From Phycisphaerales bacterium (GTDB lineage Bacteria; Planctomycetota; Phycisphaerae; UBA1845), in contig JABFSN010000018.1 of the NCBI GenBank assembly GCA_013140575.1, positions 1 to 45,664 on the forward strand: a stretch of 45,664 nucleotides of DNA. The letters are read 5' to 3'. Of the stretch, positions 8,662 to 17,966 are shown in pieces (the stretch's first letter is position 1; each line of letters opens with the position of its first letter). A program made the position numbers and the translations under genes. The notes below the pieces were generated by a model. The model ran no database searches. It had not been told where the DNA came from and saw only the letters and a list, made by a program, of their open reading frames with translations.

Positions 8662-11394
8662 TTAGCGCACTTGCACGGTCAATTGGGTCGCCGGGCGTAG
8701 CGGGATCAACTCCCGACCCGACCCGACCAAGACGGTGGCCTCGTCGCCTGTGCGGACCGCCAGCCGAAACCTGCCGCTCGCATCGTCGGACGCGTGGAAC
8801 GTAAACGAACCGAGGTACGCGTGACCCGAGCTGGTCACCGAACCGGCGCCCGAGGCGCCGGCCAGACGGCCCGAGGACAAGTCCTGCGCCCGGTAGTTTT
8901 CGTGGTTCTCGAACACGTAGTCCTTGTGGTTCACATCCACCTCCAGGTTGCGGAGTTGGAGCGTCCCACGACGACCGCCGCTCGCGTCCACGGCCAACTG
9001 GTAGCCGCGGAAATCGGCCACGCCGTCCGCGTACACGTGCACGATCAGGTCTTGCCCGGCCCGGAGCGCCGTACGATCCGGCACCAACTGCAACGACACG
9101 GGAGCGACGGCCCGACCTGCGTCGGATCGTAGGGCTGCGTCGCTGACCGGACTCGCCGGCGACGGCCCGCCCGGACAATTGCACGAGTTCACCCCCGCGA
9201 ATGCATCGAGCACGCCGAGGATGTCGAAGACGTCGTGCATCCCGTCGCCGCCGGGGCAGCCGGCCAGGTCCGTGTCCAGTGCGGTACAGGTGGTGAACAC
9301 TCCGCCGAACGCATCCAGCACGCACAGGATGTCGAATATGTCGACTGTGCCGTCGTGATTGACGTCGCCGTAAATGGTCAGCGTGTGCGTGCAACCGGCG
9401 GCCGTACACTGGTCCCACGTGCAGACGTTGTTGTCGTCGCAGTCCGCCTGCGTCGTGCACGGCGGCGCCACACAGTCGCAGCAGGTCCGGACGATGCCCG
9501 GTCCGATGGTTTGCACGGTCTGGTTGCAGGTCGTGCCGGTGGGGCAGCCGCCGGTGCAGAACGGCACCGTGCCCGGAACCTGGAACACGTGACACTCGTT
9601 CGGGTTACGGCATTCGCAATCGACGACCGATGTCTGGCCTGTTTGCAGGTCGTGGTCCATGCACCGCGGGATGCACTGGTCGTTCACGGGCGTACCGATC
9701 GCCATCCGAATGGTGCCGGTGGTGGAACCGCTCATGCCTCCGAGCTGACCGCCCGGACGACCGATGAAGTCGATCCGGTATTCGATGTCGAAGAAGCTAT
9801 CAACCGCAAAGCCGCTGCCGGGCGGGCCCTGACGGACCAGCGTCGTGTGACCTGGGCTGGGCATGCCGAAGCCGCTGCCCGCCGTGATCCGCAGCAGATC
9901 GAAGTCCGGATCGCCCATGATCTGCCCTTGCAACAGGAACATGTCCGTCGGGAACGACTGAACGGGCGAACCCGGCGTGCGCGGCCCGGTATGGGTCTGG
10001 CACTGCACCTGCAGGCCGATGAACCGATTGAACGGGGCCAGGGGCCCGGTTCCCTGCATCTGCATGAACAGGAACGACCCGAAGTTCTCGACGTTTCCGC
10101 CGAGGGTGCCGCCGGGGCCTTCGTTCTGATTGAAGAACTTGTCGTGCCGCGCGTCGACCTGAATCGTCGAGCCTCCGGGCAAGCCGTTGATCATCTCGTG
10201 CAGATCGTCGGGACTGACGTATCCGTTGCAGCCCGCGGGCGGCAACGTGATGGTCCCACCGCCGTTGTCGGGAACGACGCACGGAGCTCCGGCCGGCGAC
10301 GGCGCAGGCGGACACGCGAACGGGTCGCACTGCGTGAAGGTCGGATCCGGCTCACAATCCACGGCGATCGGCACGCAATCGCAGCACAGCTGGTATCCAC
10401 CGACTGCGAGCGGCGTGACCGTCTCCTGGCACTGCTCGTTCAGCGGGCACGACCCCGTGCAGAACGGCACGACGCCCGGAAGTACCTCGACGTGGCATTC
10501 CTGCGGCTCGCGGCAGTCACACTGCACGACCGTCACGCCTCCCTGGTTCACCTGAACGCAACGGGGCTGGCAGAACTCGGTGGCACCGCCCGCCGCGCAA
10601 TCCTGGATCAGCGCGCCCGTACATGCGGCAATTGCCGGCGGCGGAGGCGGCGGACAGAAGCCCGAGGGCGTACCGATGGCCATGCGGATGGTGCCGGTGG
10701 TGGATCCGCTCATTCCGCCGAGCGGGCCGCCAGGTTTACCGACGAAATCGATCCGATAAAAAACGTCGAAGAAGCTGTCGACCGCATAGGGGCTGCCTGG
10801 CCCGCCCTGACGCACCAGCGTCGTATGGCCTGGGCTGGGCATGCCGAAGCCCGTTCCGCCCGTGATCCGCAACAGATCGAAGTCCGGGTCGCCCAACGTC
10901 TGCCCCTGCAACATGAACATGTCGGTCGGGAACGACTGAATGGGATCGCCCGGCGTGCGCGGCCCGGTATGGGTCTCGCACTGAACCTGCAGGGAGACGG
11001 GGTGGTTGTATCCGGCCAGCGCGCCGGTTCCGTTCATCTGCATGTTCAGGAACGACCCGAACGTCTCGATCTCGCCGCCCAGGCTGCCGCCCGGCATGTG
11101 CATCGGGTTGAAGAACTCGTCGTGCCGCGCGTCGACCTGAATGGTCGAGCCTAACGGCAAGCCATTGATCATCTCGTGCAGATCGTCGGGACTAACGTAT
11201 CCGTTGCAGCCCATGGGCGGCAAGTTGATCGTCCCGCCGCCGTTGTCGGGCACGATGCAGGGCACGCCCGCCAGAACCGGGCTGGTCGCGAACGCCCACG
11301 CCGCCGCCGCAACGGCGACCCTGGTGGCACAATGCCCCGGTCGATGCAAGTTCCGTATGATACAACACCCTCCCGTTCGTTTCACCATGTTCAT
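8662..11394 (-). CDS. Secreted dockerin/cohesin-like paralogue with two copies of the CxVPDNGGGTI module
   Basis: The product is 910 residues from ATG 11394 (MNMVKRTGGCC). The start is placed by the signal peptide (VAVAAAAWAFATSPVLAG) and by homology to the start of the giant neighbour. It contains two tandem modules of about 200 residues, beginning CIVPDNGGGTINLPPMGC and CVVPDNGGGTITLPPAGC, both with HTGPRTPG and FGMPSPGHTTLVRQG. Cys-rich linkers (FCTGSCPLNEQCQETV) separate and follow them. Next come a dockerin pair (GDVNHDGTVDIFDILCVLD, GDGMHDVFDILGVLD) and a C-terminal cohesin-like beta domain (ADGVADFRGYQLAVDA). No catalytic motif was recognised. It is likely exported and disulphide-bonded, with calcium bound in the dockerin loops. 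Its leader and terminator are also homologous to those of the 2274-7991 gene, so it looks like a duplication of a whole transcription unit. Confidence 0.85.
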   Translation of the reverse strand: MNMVKRTGGCCIIRNLHRPGHCATRVAVAAAAWAFATSPVLAGVPCIVPDNGGGTINLPPMGCNGYVSPDDLHEMINGLPLGSTIQVDARHDEFFNPMHMPGGSLGGEIETFGSFLNMQMNGTGALAGYNHPVSLQVQCETHTGPRTPGDPIQSFPTDMFMLQGQTLGDPDFDLLRITGGTGFGMPSPGHTTLVRQGGPGSPYAVDSFFDVFYRIDFVGKPGGPLGGMSGSTTGTIRMAIGTPSGFCPPPPPPAIAACTGALIQDCAAGGATEFCQPRCVQVNQGGVTVVQCDCREPQECHVEVLPGVVPFCTGSCPLNEQCQETVTPLAVGGYQLCCDCVPIAVDCEPDPTFTQCDPFACPPAPSPAGAPCVVPDNGGGTITLPPAGCNGYVSPDDLHEMINGLPGGSTIQVDARHDKFFNQNEGPGGTLGGNVENFGSFLFMQMQGTGPLAPFNRFIGLQVQCQTHTGPRTPGSPVQSFPTDMFLLQGQIMGDPDFDLLRITAGSGFGMPSPGHTTLVRQGPPGSGFAVDSFFDIEYRIDFIGRPGGQLGGMSGSTTGTIRMAIGTPVNDQCIPRCMDHDLQTGQTSVVDCECRNPNECHVFQVPGTVPFCTGGCPTGTTCNQTVQTIGPGIVRTCCDCVAPPCTTQADCDDNNVCTWDQCTAAGCTHTLTIYGDVNHDGTVDIFDILCVLDAFGGVFTTCTALDTDLAGCPGGDGMHDVFDILGVLDAFAGVNSCNCPGGPSPASPVSDAALRSDAGRAVAPVSLQLVPDRTALRAGQDLIVHVYADGVADFRGYQLAVDASGGRRGTLQLRNLEVDVNHKDYVFENHENYRAQDLSSGRLAGASGAGSVTSSGHAYLGSFTFHASDDASGRFRLAVRTGDEATVLVGSGRELIPLRPATQLTVQVR

Positions 11395-11848
11395 AATTCC
11401 CGCATCTCCCCGCCGGTCGCTATGCGCCGGCCGACTTTGTGTTGCGCTGGTGCCGGATGGTCGGAACTTCGCAGCGCACACCCCACGAAACACGCTATCC
11501 CAGTAACACGACAACCAATCAAGAAATCAATTCGGAAGTGATAACCGCGATGGGATCCGGAACGACTTTCCGGCCATGCCCCACTCCGGTCGCCCTCCCC
11601 CTCCCGAGAAACCCACCGCCGCCGGTGACGCCGGTCGGCACGAATGGGCCGTTCAATCCACTTGAACCGGCACCCGCTTTTCTGCGCGCCGCGGAAAGTT
11701 CGCAAACCCATGACCGCGGCCGCAAGTGAACACGGATGCGAACCGACCCGCCGTGCGGATGAGTCGCGCGGTGCGCCACGATCGTCGGGGCACACCTCCG
11801 GCCTTCGTGTCTGAACGCGTAATGGGACCTGCGACCGGCTCAAACAAT
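11395..11848 (-). promoter_or_regulatory. Long conserved 5' leader of the second giant gene
   Basis: About 450 bases align with 7992-8460 upstream of the paralogue, including the bases just before the start codon (CATGTTCATAATxCCCG on the plus strand). No separate gene is apparent. A regulatory leader RNA is possible, but shared ancestry alone could also explain the similarity. Confidence 0.5.
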
Positions 11849-11852
11849 CGTG

Positions 11853-11882
11853 ATGATACGCGAAACGCCAACATGAACACAA
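11853..11882 (-). promoter_or_regulatory. Predicted sigma-70-type promoter, second giant gene
   Basis: On the minus strand, TTGTGT (11882-11877) and TATCAT (11858-11853) are 18 bases apart. They match the position and spacing of the predicted promoter of the paralogous gene. The remaining 228 bases up to the aminopeptidase start at 12111 show no gene. Confidence 0.45.
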
Positions 11883-12110
11883 CAGGATTACTGCGTCATT
11901 ACAATTGATGTCCTCGTGAATTGACAACGTCGATTTGCACACTTCAATTTTCCCGGTCCTGCGTGGGTTGTCGGACGTTCGGGATGGAAAACCAGGTTTT
12001 GTCGCGGCCGCAGTTGGCCGGTAGATTCTCGTTCGCACGGTTGGAATTCGAGCGCACCGTCGCGCCGGAAGTTCACCACGCGGACAGCCCTGGAAGGAGC
12101 AGCTTCGATC

Positions 12111-13247
12111 ATGCACGATCAACGCCTTGAACGCCTCGCCCGGGTGCTGGTGGACTACTCGATGGCGGTCAAACGGGGGGATGTCGTGGGGATTCGGATG
12201 TCCCCCCTCGCGGAACCGCTGGTGCTGGCGTTGTACAGGTCGGTGCTTGGCGCCGGGGGTCATCCCGTGGTGCGGATGGCACCCGAAGAATGCGCTGAGT
12301 CGCTGGCGAAAAGCGGAACCGCCCGGCAACTGGCCTACCTGTTTCCGCCGGATTTGGTCGAGATCGACGAGCTCGACTGCTACGTGACCGCGTGGGGATC
12401 GCGGAATTCCCGATCGATGAGCAACGTCGACCCCGACGCCCAGGCCGCAATCAGCAAAGCCCGTCGACCGTTGTTCGACGCCATTCTCAAGCGAATCGGG
12501 CAGTCCGGTCCGCGGAAGCTGCGTTGGGTGGGGACGCAGTTTCCGTGTCACTCGGCCGCACAGGACGCGGAGATGTCGCTCTCGGAATACGCCGACTTCG
12601 TGTTTGGCGCCGGGCATCTTGATCGGCGCGACCCGGTCGGGGAATGGAAACGGATGGGGATCGCGCAGCAACGCGTGGCGGACCATCTGAACAAGGCCCG
12701 CGAGCTGCGCTATGTGACCGAACAGGGAACCGACATTCGCTTCGGCATCCACGGTCGGAATTGGATCAACTGCGACGGCAAGAACAACTTCCCGGACGGC
12801 GAAGTGTTCACCGGTCCGATCGAATCGGCCACCGAAGGCGAGGTGCGATTCAATTTCCCGGCCGTTTTTCAGGGGCGGGAAATCACGGATGTACGGCTGA
12901 AGTTTCGTGGTGGGAAGGTGGTCGACGCGGACGCCGCGAAAGGCCGCGATTTTCTTTACAAGATGATGGATCAGGACGCGGGCGGGCGGATTCTGGGCGA
13001 GGTGGCCATGGGCACGAATTACTCGATTCAGAAGTTCACACGCAACACGCTGTTCGACGAAAAGATCGGGGGCACGGTGCACATGGCGTTGGGGGCGTCA
13101 TTGCCGCGTTCGGGCGGGAAGAACAAAAGTGCGTTGCACTGGGACATGGTGCTCGACCTGCGCCGTGGCGGGCGGATCGAGGCCGACGGCAAGGTCATCT
13201 CCAAAAACGGGCGATTCACCCGCGCTGGGTTTCCGCGGCCGCGCTGA
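12111..13247 (+). CDS. M29-type (thermophilic) aminopeptidase
   Basis: A 378-residue metallopeptidase of the AmpS/aminopeptidase T type, which removes N-terminal residues from peptides in the cytosol. The length fits the family. The C-terminal metal site is visible: TGPIESATEGEV carries the first Glu, GEVAMGTNYSI the second, and ALHWDMVLDLR gives His343 and Asp345. The EKIGGTVHMALGAS stretch is also family-typical. AAGGAG lies about 12 bases before the ATG. It stands alone between the divergent dockerin gene and the permease gene, so its physiological substrate cannot be inferred. Confidence 0.88.
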   Translation: MHDQRLERLARVLVDYSMAVKRGDVVGIRMSPLAEPLVLALYRSVLGAGGHPVVRMAPEECAESLAKSGTARQLAYLFPPDLVEIDELDCYVTAWGSRNSRSMSNVDPDAQAAISKARRPLFDAILKRIGQSGPRKLRWVGTQFPCHSAAQDAEMSLSEYADFVFGAGHLDRRDPVGEWKRMGIAQQRVADHLNKARELRYVTEQGTDIRFGIHGRNWINCDGKNNFPDGEVFTGPIESATEGEVRFNFPAVFQGREITDVRLKFRGGKVVDADAAKGRDFLYKMMDQDAGGRILGEVAMGTNYSIQKFTRNTLFDEKIGGTVHMALGASLPRSGGKNKSALHWDMVLDLRRGGRIEADGKVISKNGRFTRAGFPRPR

Positions 13248-13472
13248 TCGCGAATAGTGATTTCATTCCGGTGGCGTCGTTCGGAAAGGTCGCAAGACCT
13301 GACGGCGCCGCGGCGAGCAGCGGCCCGCCACTCGCGTGGCGGGTTCTGATTCGGCGCAAGCGCGACCGCGCCGGGTTCTTGCACCAGTGCCGCCGCGAGT
13401 TACGGCCACCCATTCCCGCATCGCGCAACTCCTTGTACGCTATTCGACCAAGGTAATCGAGGGTCAGCGCGG

Positions 13473-15164
13473 ATGCGTGCGTTCGTCAAACACGATCTGG
13501 ATGGCTTTTTCGGGCTGTTCATCGACAACCTGGTGCAGCTCCTGTTGATCGTCGCGCTGTGCGGCGGGATGTGCGGGATGACCGGCGAACACGCCCGCTT
13601 GATCCACGAACGGATTCTGCCCGGGGCGGCCGTTTCGATCCTTCTCGGCAACCTGTTTTACGCATGGCAGGCGCATCGCGTGGCCGCACGCGAACGCCGC
13701 GACGACGTCACCGCCCTGCCCTTCGGCATCAACACGCCGTCGCTGCTGGTGTACGTCTTTTTCGTCATGGCCCCGGTGTACCGCTCGACCGGGTCACCGG
13801 AGGCCGCGTGGCGGATGGGATTGCTGGCGTGCATCGGCAGCGGGCTGATCGAGTTTTTCGGGTCGTTCGTGGCCGAGCGCATCCGCCGGAACACGCCGCG
13901 GGCGGCATTGCTATCGACGCTGGCCGGCATCGCCATCGGCTTCATCGCCATGAAGTTCGCGCTGGAGATTTTCGTCTCCCCGGTGGTGGGGATGCTGCCG
14001 ATGGCGATCATTCTGGTCACCTATTTCGCGAACCGGCGGATGCCGCTGGGGCTGCCGGGCGGGTTGATGGCCGTCGCGTGCGGCACGTTGATTGCGTGGT
14101 GCCTGCCCGGCGATTGGCTGATTCATCCGATGTCGGCCGCGGCGGTGGGCGAGGCATGGATGAGCAAGGGGTGGCATCCACCGCAATGGGCGGGCGACGC
14201 GATCCGGTCCCTGGCGGAACTGTCACCGGCCGACTGGTTGGGGTTCGTGTCGGTGATCGTGCCGATGGGGCTGATCAACGTGGTGGCGAGTCTGCAGAAC
14301 ATCGAGTCGGCCGAAGCCGGCGGCGACCGGTTCAACACCACGTCGTCCCTGGCCGTCAACGGAATCGGGACGCTGGCGGCGGCCGCATTCGGGAGTTGTT
14401 TTCCGACGACGATCTACATCGGCCACCCGGGTTGGAAGAAGCTGGGCGCTCGCGCGGGCTACTCCACGTTGAACGGCTTGGTGATTACGGCGCTTTGTTT
14501 TACGGGCACGGTGTCGTTGGTGAACAGCCTCGTGCCGCTGGAAGCGGGAATCGCCATTGTGCTGTGGATCGGGCTGGTCATGACCGCGCAGGCGTTTCAG
14601 GCCACGCCGCGCGAACACGCACCCGCCGTAGCGCTGGGGTTGTTCCCGGCCATCGCGGCGTGGGGGGCGACGGTCATGTGGGGGGCGTTCTTCGCAGCGC
14701 AACTGACCGTCACAGACGTCGCGTCGGTGTCCGACGGCGTCATCGAGACCCGCGTCCTGTCGCCCGTCGGATCGGCCACGACGATGCAGACGTTATTGGA
14801 AATGGACCACTCCGGCGCGGGCCGTTCGTCCATGGTCAACGGGTTTCTGATCCACGGACTGAATCTGATGGAGCGCGGCTATATCTTCACGTGCATGGTG
14901 CTGTCGGCGCTGGCCGCTTCGCTGATTGACGGTCGATTTCGCGCGGCGGCCGTGTGGGCGATTGTGGGCTCGGTATTCGCGGCCGTCGGCTTGTCGCATA
15001 GCTATACGCTGGTGGGAAATACGGTGGACTATCATCTGTTATTCGGCGACGCGCCGGACGGGGCGTATGCTTATTCGGCCTGGCCGATCGCGATTGGCTA
15101 TTTGATGGTGGCGGGGGTCTGTCTTGCATTTGCGCGGCAGCGGGAGACAACTGCCGGGTCGTAA
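13473..15164 (+). CDS. NCS2-like (xanthine/uracil family) membrane permease
   Basis: A 563-residue polytopic inner-membrane protein with about 12 or more hydrophobic segments. The layout resembles nucleobase/ascorbate (NCS2) transporters: an N-terminal core including [18 protein letters not shown] and a second repeat containing [20 protein letters not shown]. In that family the two inverted repeats bind a purine or pyrimidine and couple uptake to protons or sodium. The specific substrate is not readable from sequence, and a solute other than a nucleobase is possible. GAGGG lies about ten bases before the ATG. The following ABC operon starts about 100 bases downstream. Confidence 0.65.
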   Translation: MRAFVKHDLDGFFGLFIDNLVQLLLIVALCGGMCGMTGEHARLIHERILPGAAVSILLGNLFYAWQAHRVAARERRDDVTALPFGINTPSLLVYVFFVMAPVYRSTGSPEAAWRMGLLACIGSGLIEFFGSFVAERIRRNTPRAALLSTLAGIAIGFIAMKFALEIFVSPVVGMLPMAIILVTYFANRRMPLGLPGGLMAVACGTLIAWCLPGDWLIHPMSAAAVGEAWMSKGWHPPQWAGDAIRSLAELSPADWLGFVSVIVPMGLINVVASLQNIESAEAGGDRFNTTSSLAVNGIGTLAAAAFGSCFPTTIYIGHPGWKKLGARAGYSTLNGLVITALCFTGTVSLVNSLVPLEAGIAIVLWIGLVMTAQAFQATPREHAPAVALGLFPAIAAWGATVMWGAFFAAQLTVTDVASVSDGVIETRVLSPVGSATTMQTLLEMDHSGAGRSSMVNGFLIHGLNLMERGYIFTCMVLSALAASLIDGRFRAAAVWAIVGSVFAAVGLSHSYTLVGNTVDYHLLFGDAPDGAYAYSAWPIAIGYLMVAGVCLAFARQRETTAGS

Positions 15165-15268
15165 CTCTCGCGCCGGTTCCCACGCAGCGGGGGTGTATGT
15201 GTTCAGTCCCTGGCACGGAGGCCGGATCCGGTGCCGGCGCGTTTTTCTCGGAGTGTGGATTCAACGGA

Positions 15269-16273
15269 ATGTCGGGTATAAAGGTCCGTCATCTGGTCAA
15301 GGTCTATCGCGTGCACGAGAAGCCGCACGGACTGCGGGCGTCGGTGCGGTCCCTGTTCCGCCGTACCTACAAGCAGGTGCGGGCGGTCGACGGCATTTCG
15401 TTCGACATTGAGCCGGGGGAAATGGTCGGTTTTCTGGGTCCCAACGGAGCGGGTAAGACGACCACGTTGAAGATATTGAGCGGTTTGATCTATCCCACGA
15501 CGGGGACGGCGGAAGTGCTCGGGTTTGTTCCGTGGCAGCGGCGCAATGCCTATCGGCGGCAATTCTCGCTCTTGATGGGCCAGAAAAACCAGTTGTGGTG
15601 GGATCTGCCGGCCAGTGAATCGTTCCGATTGCATCAAGCCATCTATGGAATCGAAGAGCGGCAGTTCGCTCGCGTGTGCGGTGAGTTGACCGCGCTTCTG
15701 AAGGTGACTGATCTGGTCAATCAGCCGGTGCGGGAGTTGAGCCTTGGAGAGCGGATGAAAATGGAGCTGATCGCGGCGTTATTGCATTCGCCGCGGGTCT
15801 TGTTTCTGGACGAACCGACCATCGGACTCGACGTCGTCGCCCAGTCGAATATCCGCCGGTGCCTGCGCGACTACAATCGCGACAATCAAGTCACCATCGT
15901 GCTCACCAGCCACTACATGCGCGATATTGAGGCGCTCTGCGACCGCGTGCTGGTCATCAACCACGGCCGGCTGATTCACGACGGGCCGCTGTCGGACATC
16001 GTCAGCCGGTTCGCGACCAGCAAACTGCTGACCCTGCGCTTTCTTGATGGTGTGTGGCCGGCCGGTCTGGAGTCGTTTGGCGAAGTGGTGACGGCGAATC
16101 CGCCGATGGTCACGCTGCGTGTGCCCCGTGAGGCGATCGCCCGGACCACCGCGCAGTTCCTTCAAGAGTTCGATGTCGCGGACATAAACGTCGAAGAGCC
16201 GCCCATAGAGGAGGTGATCGGCCAGATGTTCGCCGCGTCTCCGGCGCCTCACAACGAGACCCGCGATGCGTAA
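15269..16273 (+). CDS. ABC-2 exporter ATP-binding protein
   Basis: A 334-residue cytosolic ATPase that would power the two permeases encoded downstream. It has Walker A GPNGAGKTT (residues 57-65), ABC signature LSLGE (157-161) and Walker B VLFLDEP with catalytic Glu182. It is the long COG4586-like type, with an insertion before Walker A (HEKPHGLRASVRSLFRR) and a C-terminal extension of about 100 residues. Start 15269 (MSGIKVRHLVKVY) gives the usual N-terminus; an in-frame ATG at 15197 follows a GGGGG tract and is possible. The stop overlaps the next start by 8 bases, indicating translational coupling. Confidence 0.9.
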   Translation: MSGIKVRHLVKVYRVHEKPHGLRASVRSLFRRTYKQVRAVDGISFDIEPGEMVGFLGPNGAGKTTTLKILSGLIYPTTGTAEVLGFVPWQRRNAYRRQFSLLMGQKNQLWWDLPASESFRLHQAIYGIEERQFARVCGELTALLKVTDLVNQPVRELSLGERMKMELIAALLHSPRVLFLDEPTIGLDVVAQSNIRRCLRDYNRDNQVTIVLTSHYMRDIEALCDRVLVINHGRLIHDGPLSDIVSRFATSKLLTLRFLDGVWPAGLESFGEVVTANPPMVTLRVPREAIARTTAQFLQEFDVADINVEEPPIEEVIGQMFAASPAPHNETRDA

Positions 16274-17069
16274 ATACCGGACTGTGTTCATGGTCGCCCT
16301 GGCCGACCGGTTGGTATATCGGGTGGACTTCTTCGTCTCCACGTTTCTCATGTTCATCCCCATCGTCACCACCGTTCTTCTGTGGCGGGCGATTTACAGC
16401 GGGGCGGGCGGGGAGAATATCGGCGGTCTGAACTATTCAGACATGGTGTCTTACTACCTGCTGGTGATGGTGGTGCGGGCGTTCGGTTCCATGCCGCGCC
16501 TGGCGTCAACGGTGGCGTCGGATATTCGCGACGGGGAACTCCGGAAATACCTATTGCAACCGATCAGCTATCTCGGCTACCAGGGGACGCTTCGCCTCGC
16601 GCACAAGATAATTTATTTCATCATGGCCGCGGCGCCGTACGCACTAGTGTTCTGGATTTGCCGGCGGTTCTTGCCGGCATGGCCCGACGGCGGAACGCTC
16701 TGCCTCTGCGTGGTGTCACTGGTGCTGGCCGGAGCGATCGGTTTTTTTATCAACGCATTGATCGGTCTGTTGGGGTTCTGGTTCCTGGAGATCGCCAGCT
16801 TTCTGCACTTGTTCATGACCGTGCAGTATTTTCTCAGCGGTCACATGTTTCCTCTCGCGTTGCTGCCGGCGTCCGTACGCACCGTCATCAGTTACCTGCC
16901 CTTCGCCTACGAAACCTATTACCCGACGCTCGTGCTCCTGCAGCGGACGGAGATGGCGTCCGCGGTGGAGGTGATCGGCGTGCAGGCGGTGTGGGTGACG
17001 GTTCTCGCGATCGTCACGCGCGTGGCGTGGTCACGAGGGCTGCGGCGCTACGCGGCATTCGGGGGATAG
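16266..17069 (+). CDS. ABC-2 type permease subunit 1
   Basis: A 267-residue integral membrane protein with about six hydrophobic segments, of the COG4587/ABC2_membrane_6 type. It begins MRKYRTVFMVALADRL and has the typical FFVSTFLMFIPI first segment. It should form a heterodimer with the product of 17109-17909, driven by the ATPase encoded immediately upstream, whose reading frame it overlaps. Related three-gene systems export toxic organic cations such as viologens or other compounds; the substrate here is unknown. Confidence 0.8.
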   Translation: MRKYRTVFMVALADRLVYRVDFFVSTFLMFIPIVTTVLLWRAIYSGAGGENIGGLNYSDMVSYYLLVMVVRAFGSMPRLASTVASDIRDGELRKYLLQPISYLGYQGTLRLAHKIIYFIMAAAPYALVFWICRRFLPAWPDGGTLCLCVVSLVLAGAIGFFINALIGLLGFWFLEIASFLHLFMTVQYFLSGHMFPLALLPASVRTVISYLPFAYETYYPTLVLLQRTEMASAVEVIGVQAVWVTVLAIVTRVAWSRGLRRYAAFGG

Positions 17070-17108
17070 GACGGCGGTCGCGATCGGCGATGGAGAATGG
17101 GGCGTGGG

Positions 17109-17909
17109 ATGAGTCGCTACCTGTGCATTCTGGGGCGTTTCTGGAAAAACAGCCTGTTGCGCGAGATGTCTTTTCGCGGGCATTTCGCGGTCAATGTCTT
17201 CGGTGAACTTCTATGGGTCGTCCTGCTGCTAGTCTTTATCGACGTGATTTATTCCCGGACGCCGGACATCAACGGATGGACGGAGGCGGAATACCTGTTT
17301 TTGACGGGTACACACCTTCTGGTCACCGGCCTCTTTGAAGCCTTCTTCTTCGAGAATTGCTGGCGGATCAGCGGTCTCGTTCGCCGGGGTGATCTGGATT
17401 TCGTTCTCTTGAAGCCGGCCAACACCCAGTTCCTGCTCAGTTTCCAGCAGATCAGCTACTCGTCACTGGCCAACGCTCCGGTGGGCATCGGCGTGTGCCT
17501 GTATGCACTCCGCGGCGACACACAGGGGGTCTCGGCCGGCCAATGGGGTTGGTTTTGCGTGCTGGTCGCGGCCGGCGTCGTTGTTTTGTATTCGGTGCTG
17601 TTCATGTTCGCCCTGACCAGCGTTTGGCTGATTCGGCAAACGGGGGTCGATCATCTGTGGTTTTACGCCGTCAGCCTGGCGCGATATCCAGCGGAGATCT
17701 ATCGCCGTTTTGTCGGCGGGGCGCTCTATTTTTCGCTCGTGTTCGTCGTTCCTCTACTACTGGTTTCCAATCTGCCGGCCAACGTCGTGGTACGCACCGT
17801 AGAGCCGTGGATGGTGGCATACCTGTTGTCGGCGACGGCGGTGCTGCTGTCGCTGTCCGGCGTCGTGCTCCGCGCGGCGCTGCGGTCGTACCGGTCGGCC
17901 AGCAGTTAA
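17109..17909 (+). CDS. ABC-2 type permease subunit 2
   Basis: A 266-residue integral membrane protein of the COG3694-like type, partner of the previous permease. Hydrophobic segments include VNVFGELLWVVLLLVFIDVIY, LVAAGVVVLYSVLFMFALTS and YFSLVFVVPLLLVSNLP. Start 17109 (MSRYLCILGRFWKNS) is preferred because GGGG lies six bases upstream; ATG 17097 is an in-frame alternative lying directly against GGAGA. The gap of 39 bases after the preceding permease supports a single operon. The gene converges on the dockerin gene that ends at 17965. Confidence 0.8.
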   Translation: MSRYLCILGRFWKNSLLREMSFRGHFAVNVFGELLWVVLLLVFIDVIYSRTPDINGWTEAEYLFLTGTHLLVTGLFEAFFFENCWRISGLVRRGDLDFVLLKPANTQFLLSFQQISYSSLANAPVGIGVCLYALRGDTQGVSAGQWGWFCVLVAAGVVVLYSVLFMFALTSVWLIRQTGVDHLWFYAVSLARYPAEIYRRFVGGALYFSLVFVVPLLLVSNLPANVVVRTVEPWMVAYLLSATAVLLSLSGVVLRAALRSYRSASS

Positions 17910-17948
17910 CGCGTCGCCACGGGCGCCGGTTCGTGATGCGAAAAGACC

Positions 17949-17966
17949 GACCGGCCTGCGCCGGTC
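17949..17966. terminator. Short hairpin between convergent genes
   Basis: GACCGG and CCGGTC pair around a six-base loop. The hairpin lies between the ends of the ABC permease and DNRLRE genes and overlaps the stop codon of the latter. There is no T-run, so a terminator role is tentative. Confidence 0.3.

Noticed and set aside
9235-11154. 639-codon open frame on the plus strand
   Set aside because: Antisense shadow of the second dockerin gene, with repetitive low-complexity translation and no recognisable domain.
13559-14929. Long alternative frame inside the NCS2-like permease gene
   Set aside because: Arg/Gly/Asp-rich translation with no hydrophobic segments; the other frame has orderly membrane helices.
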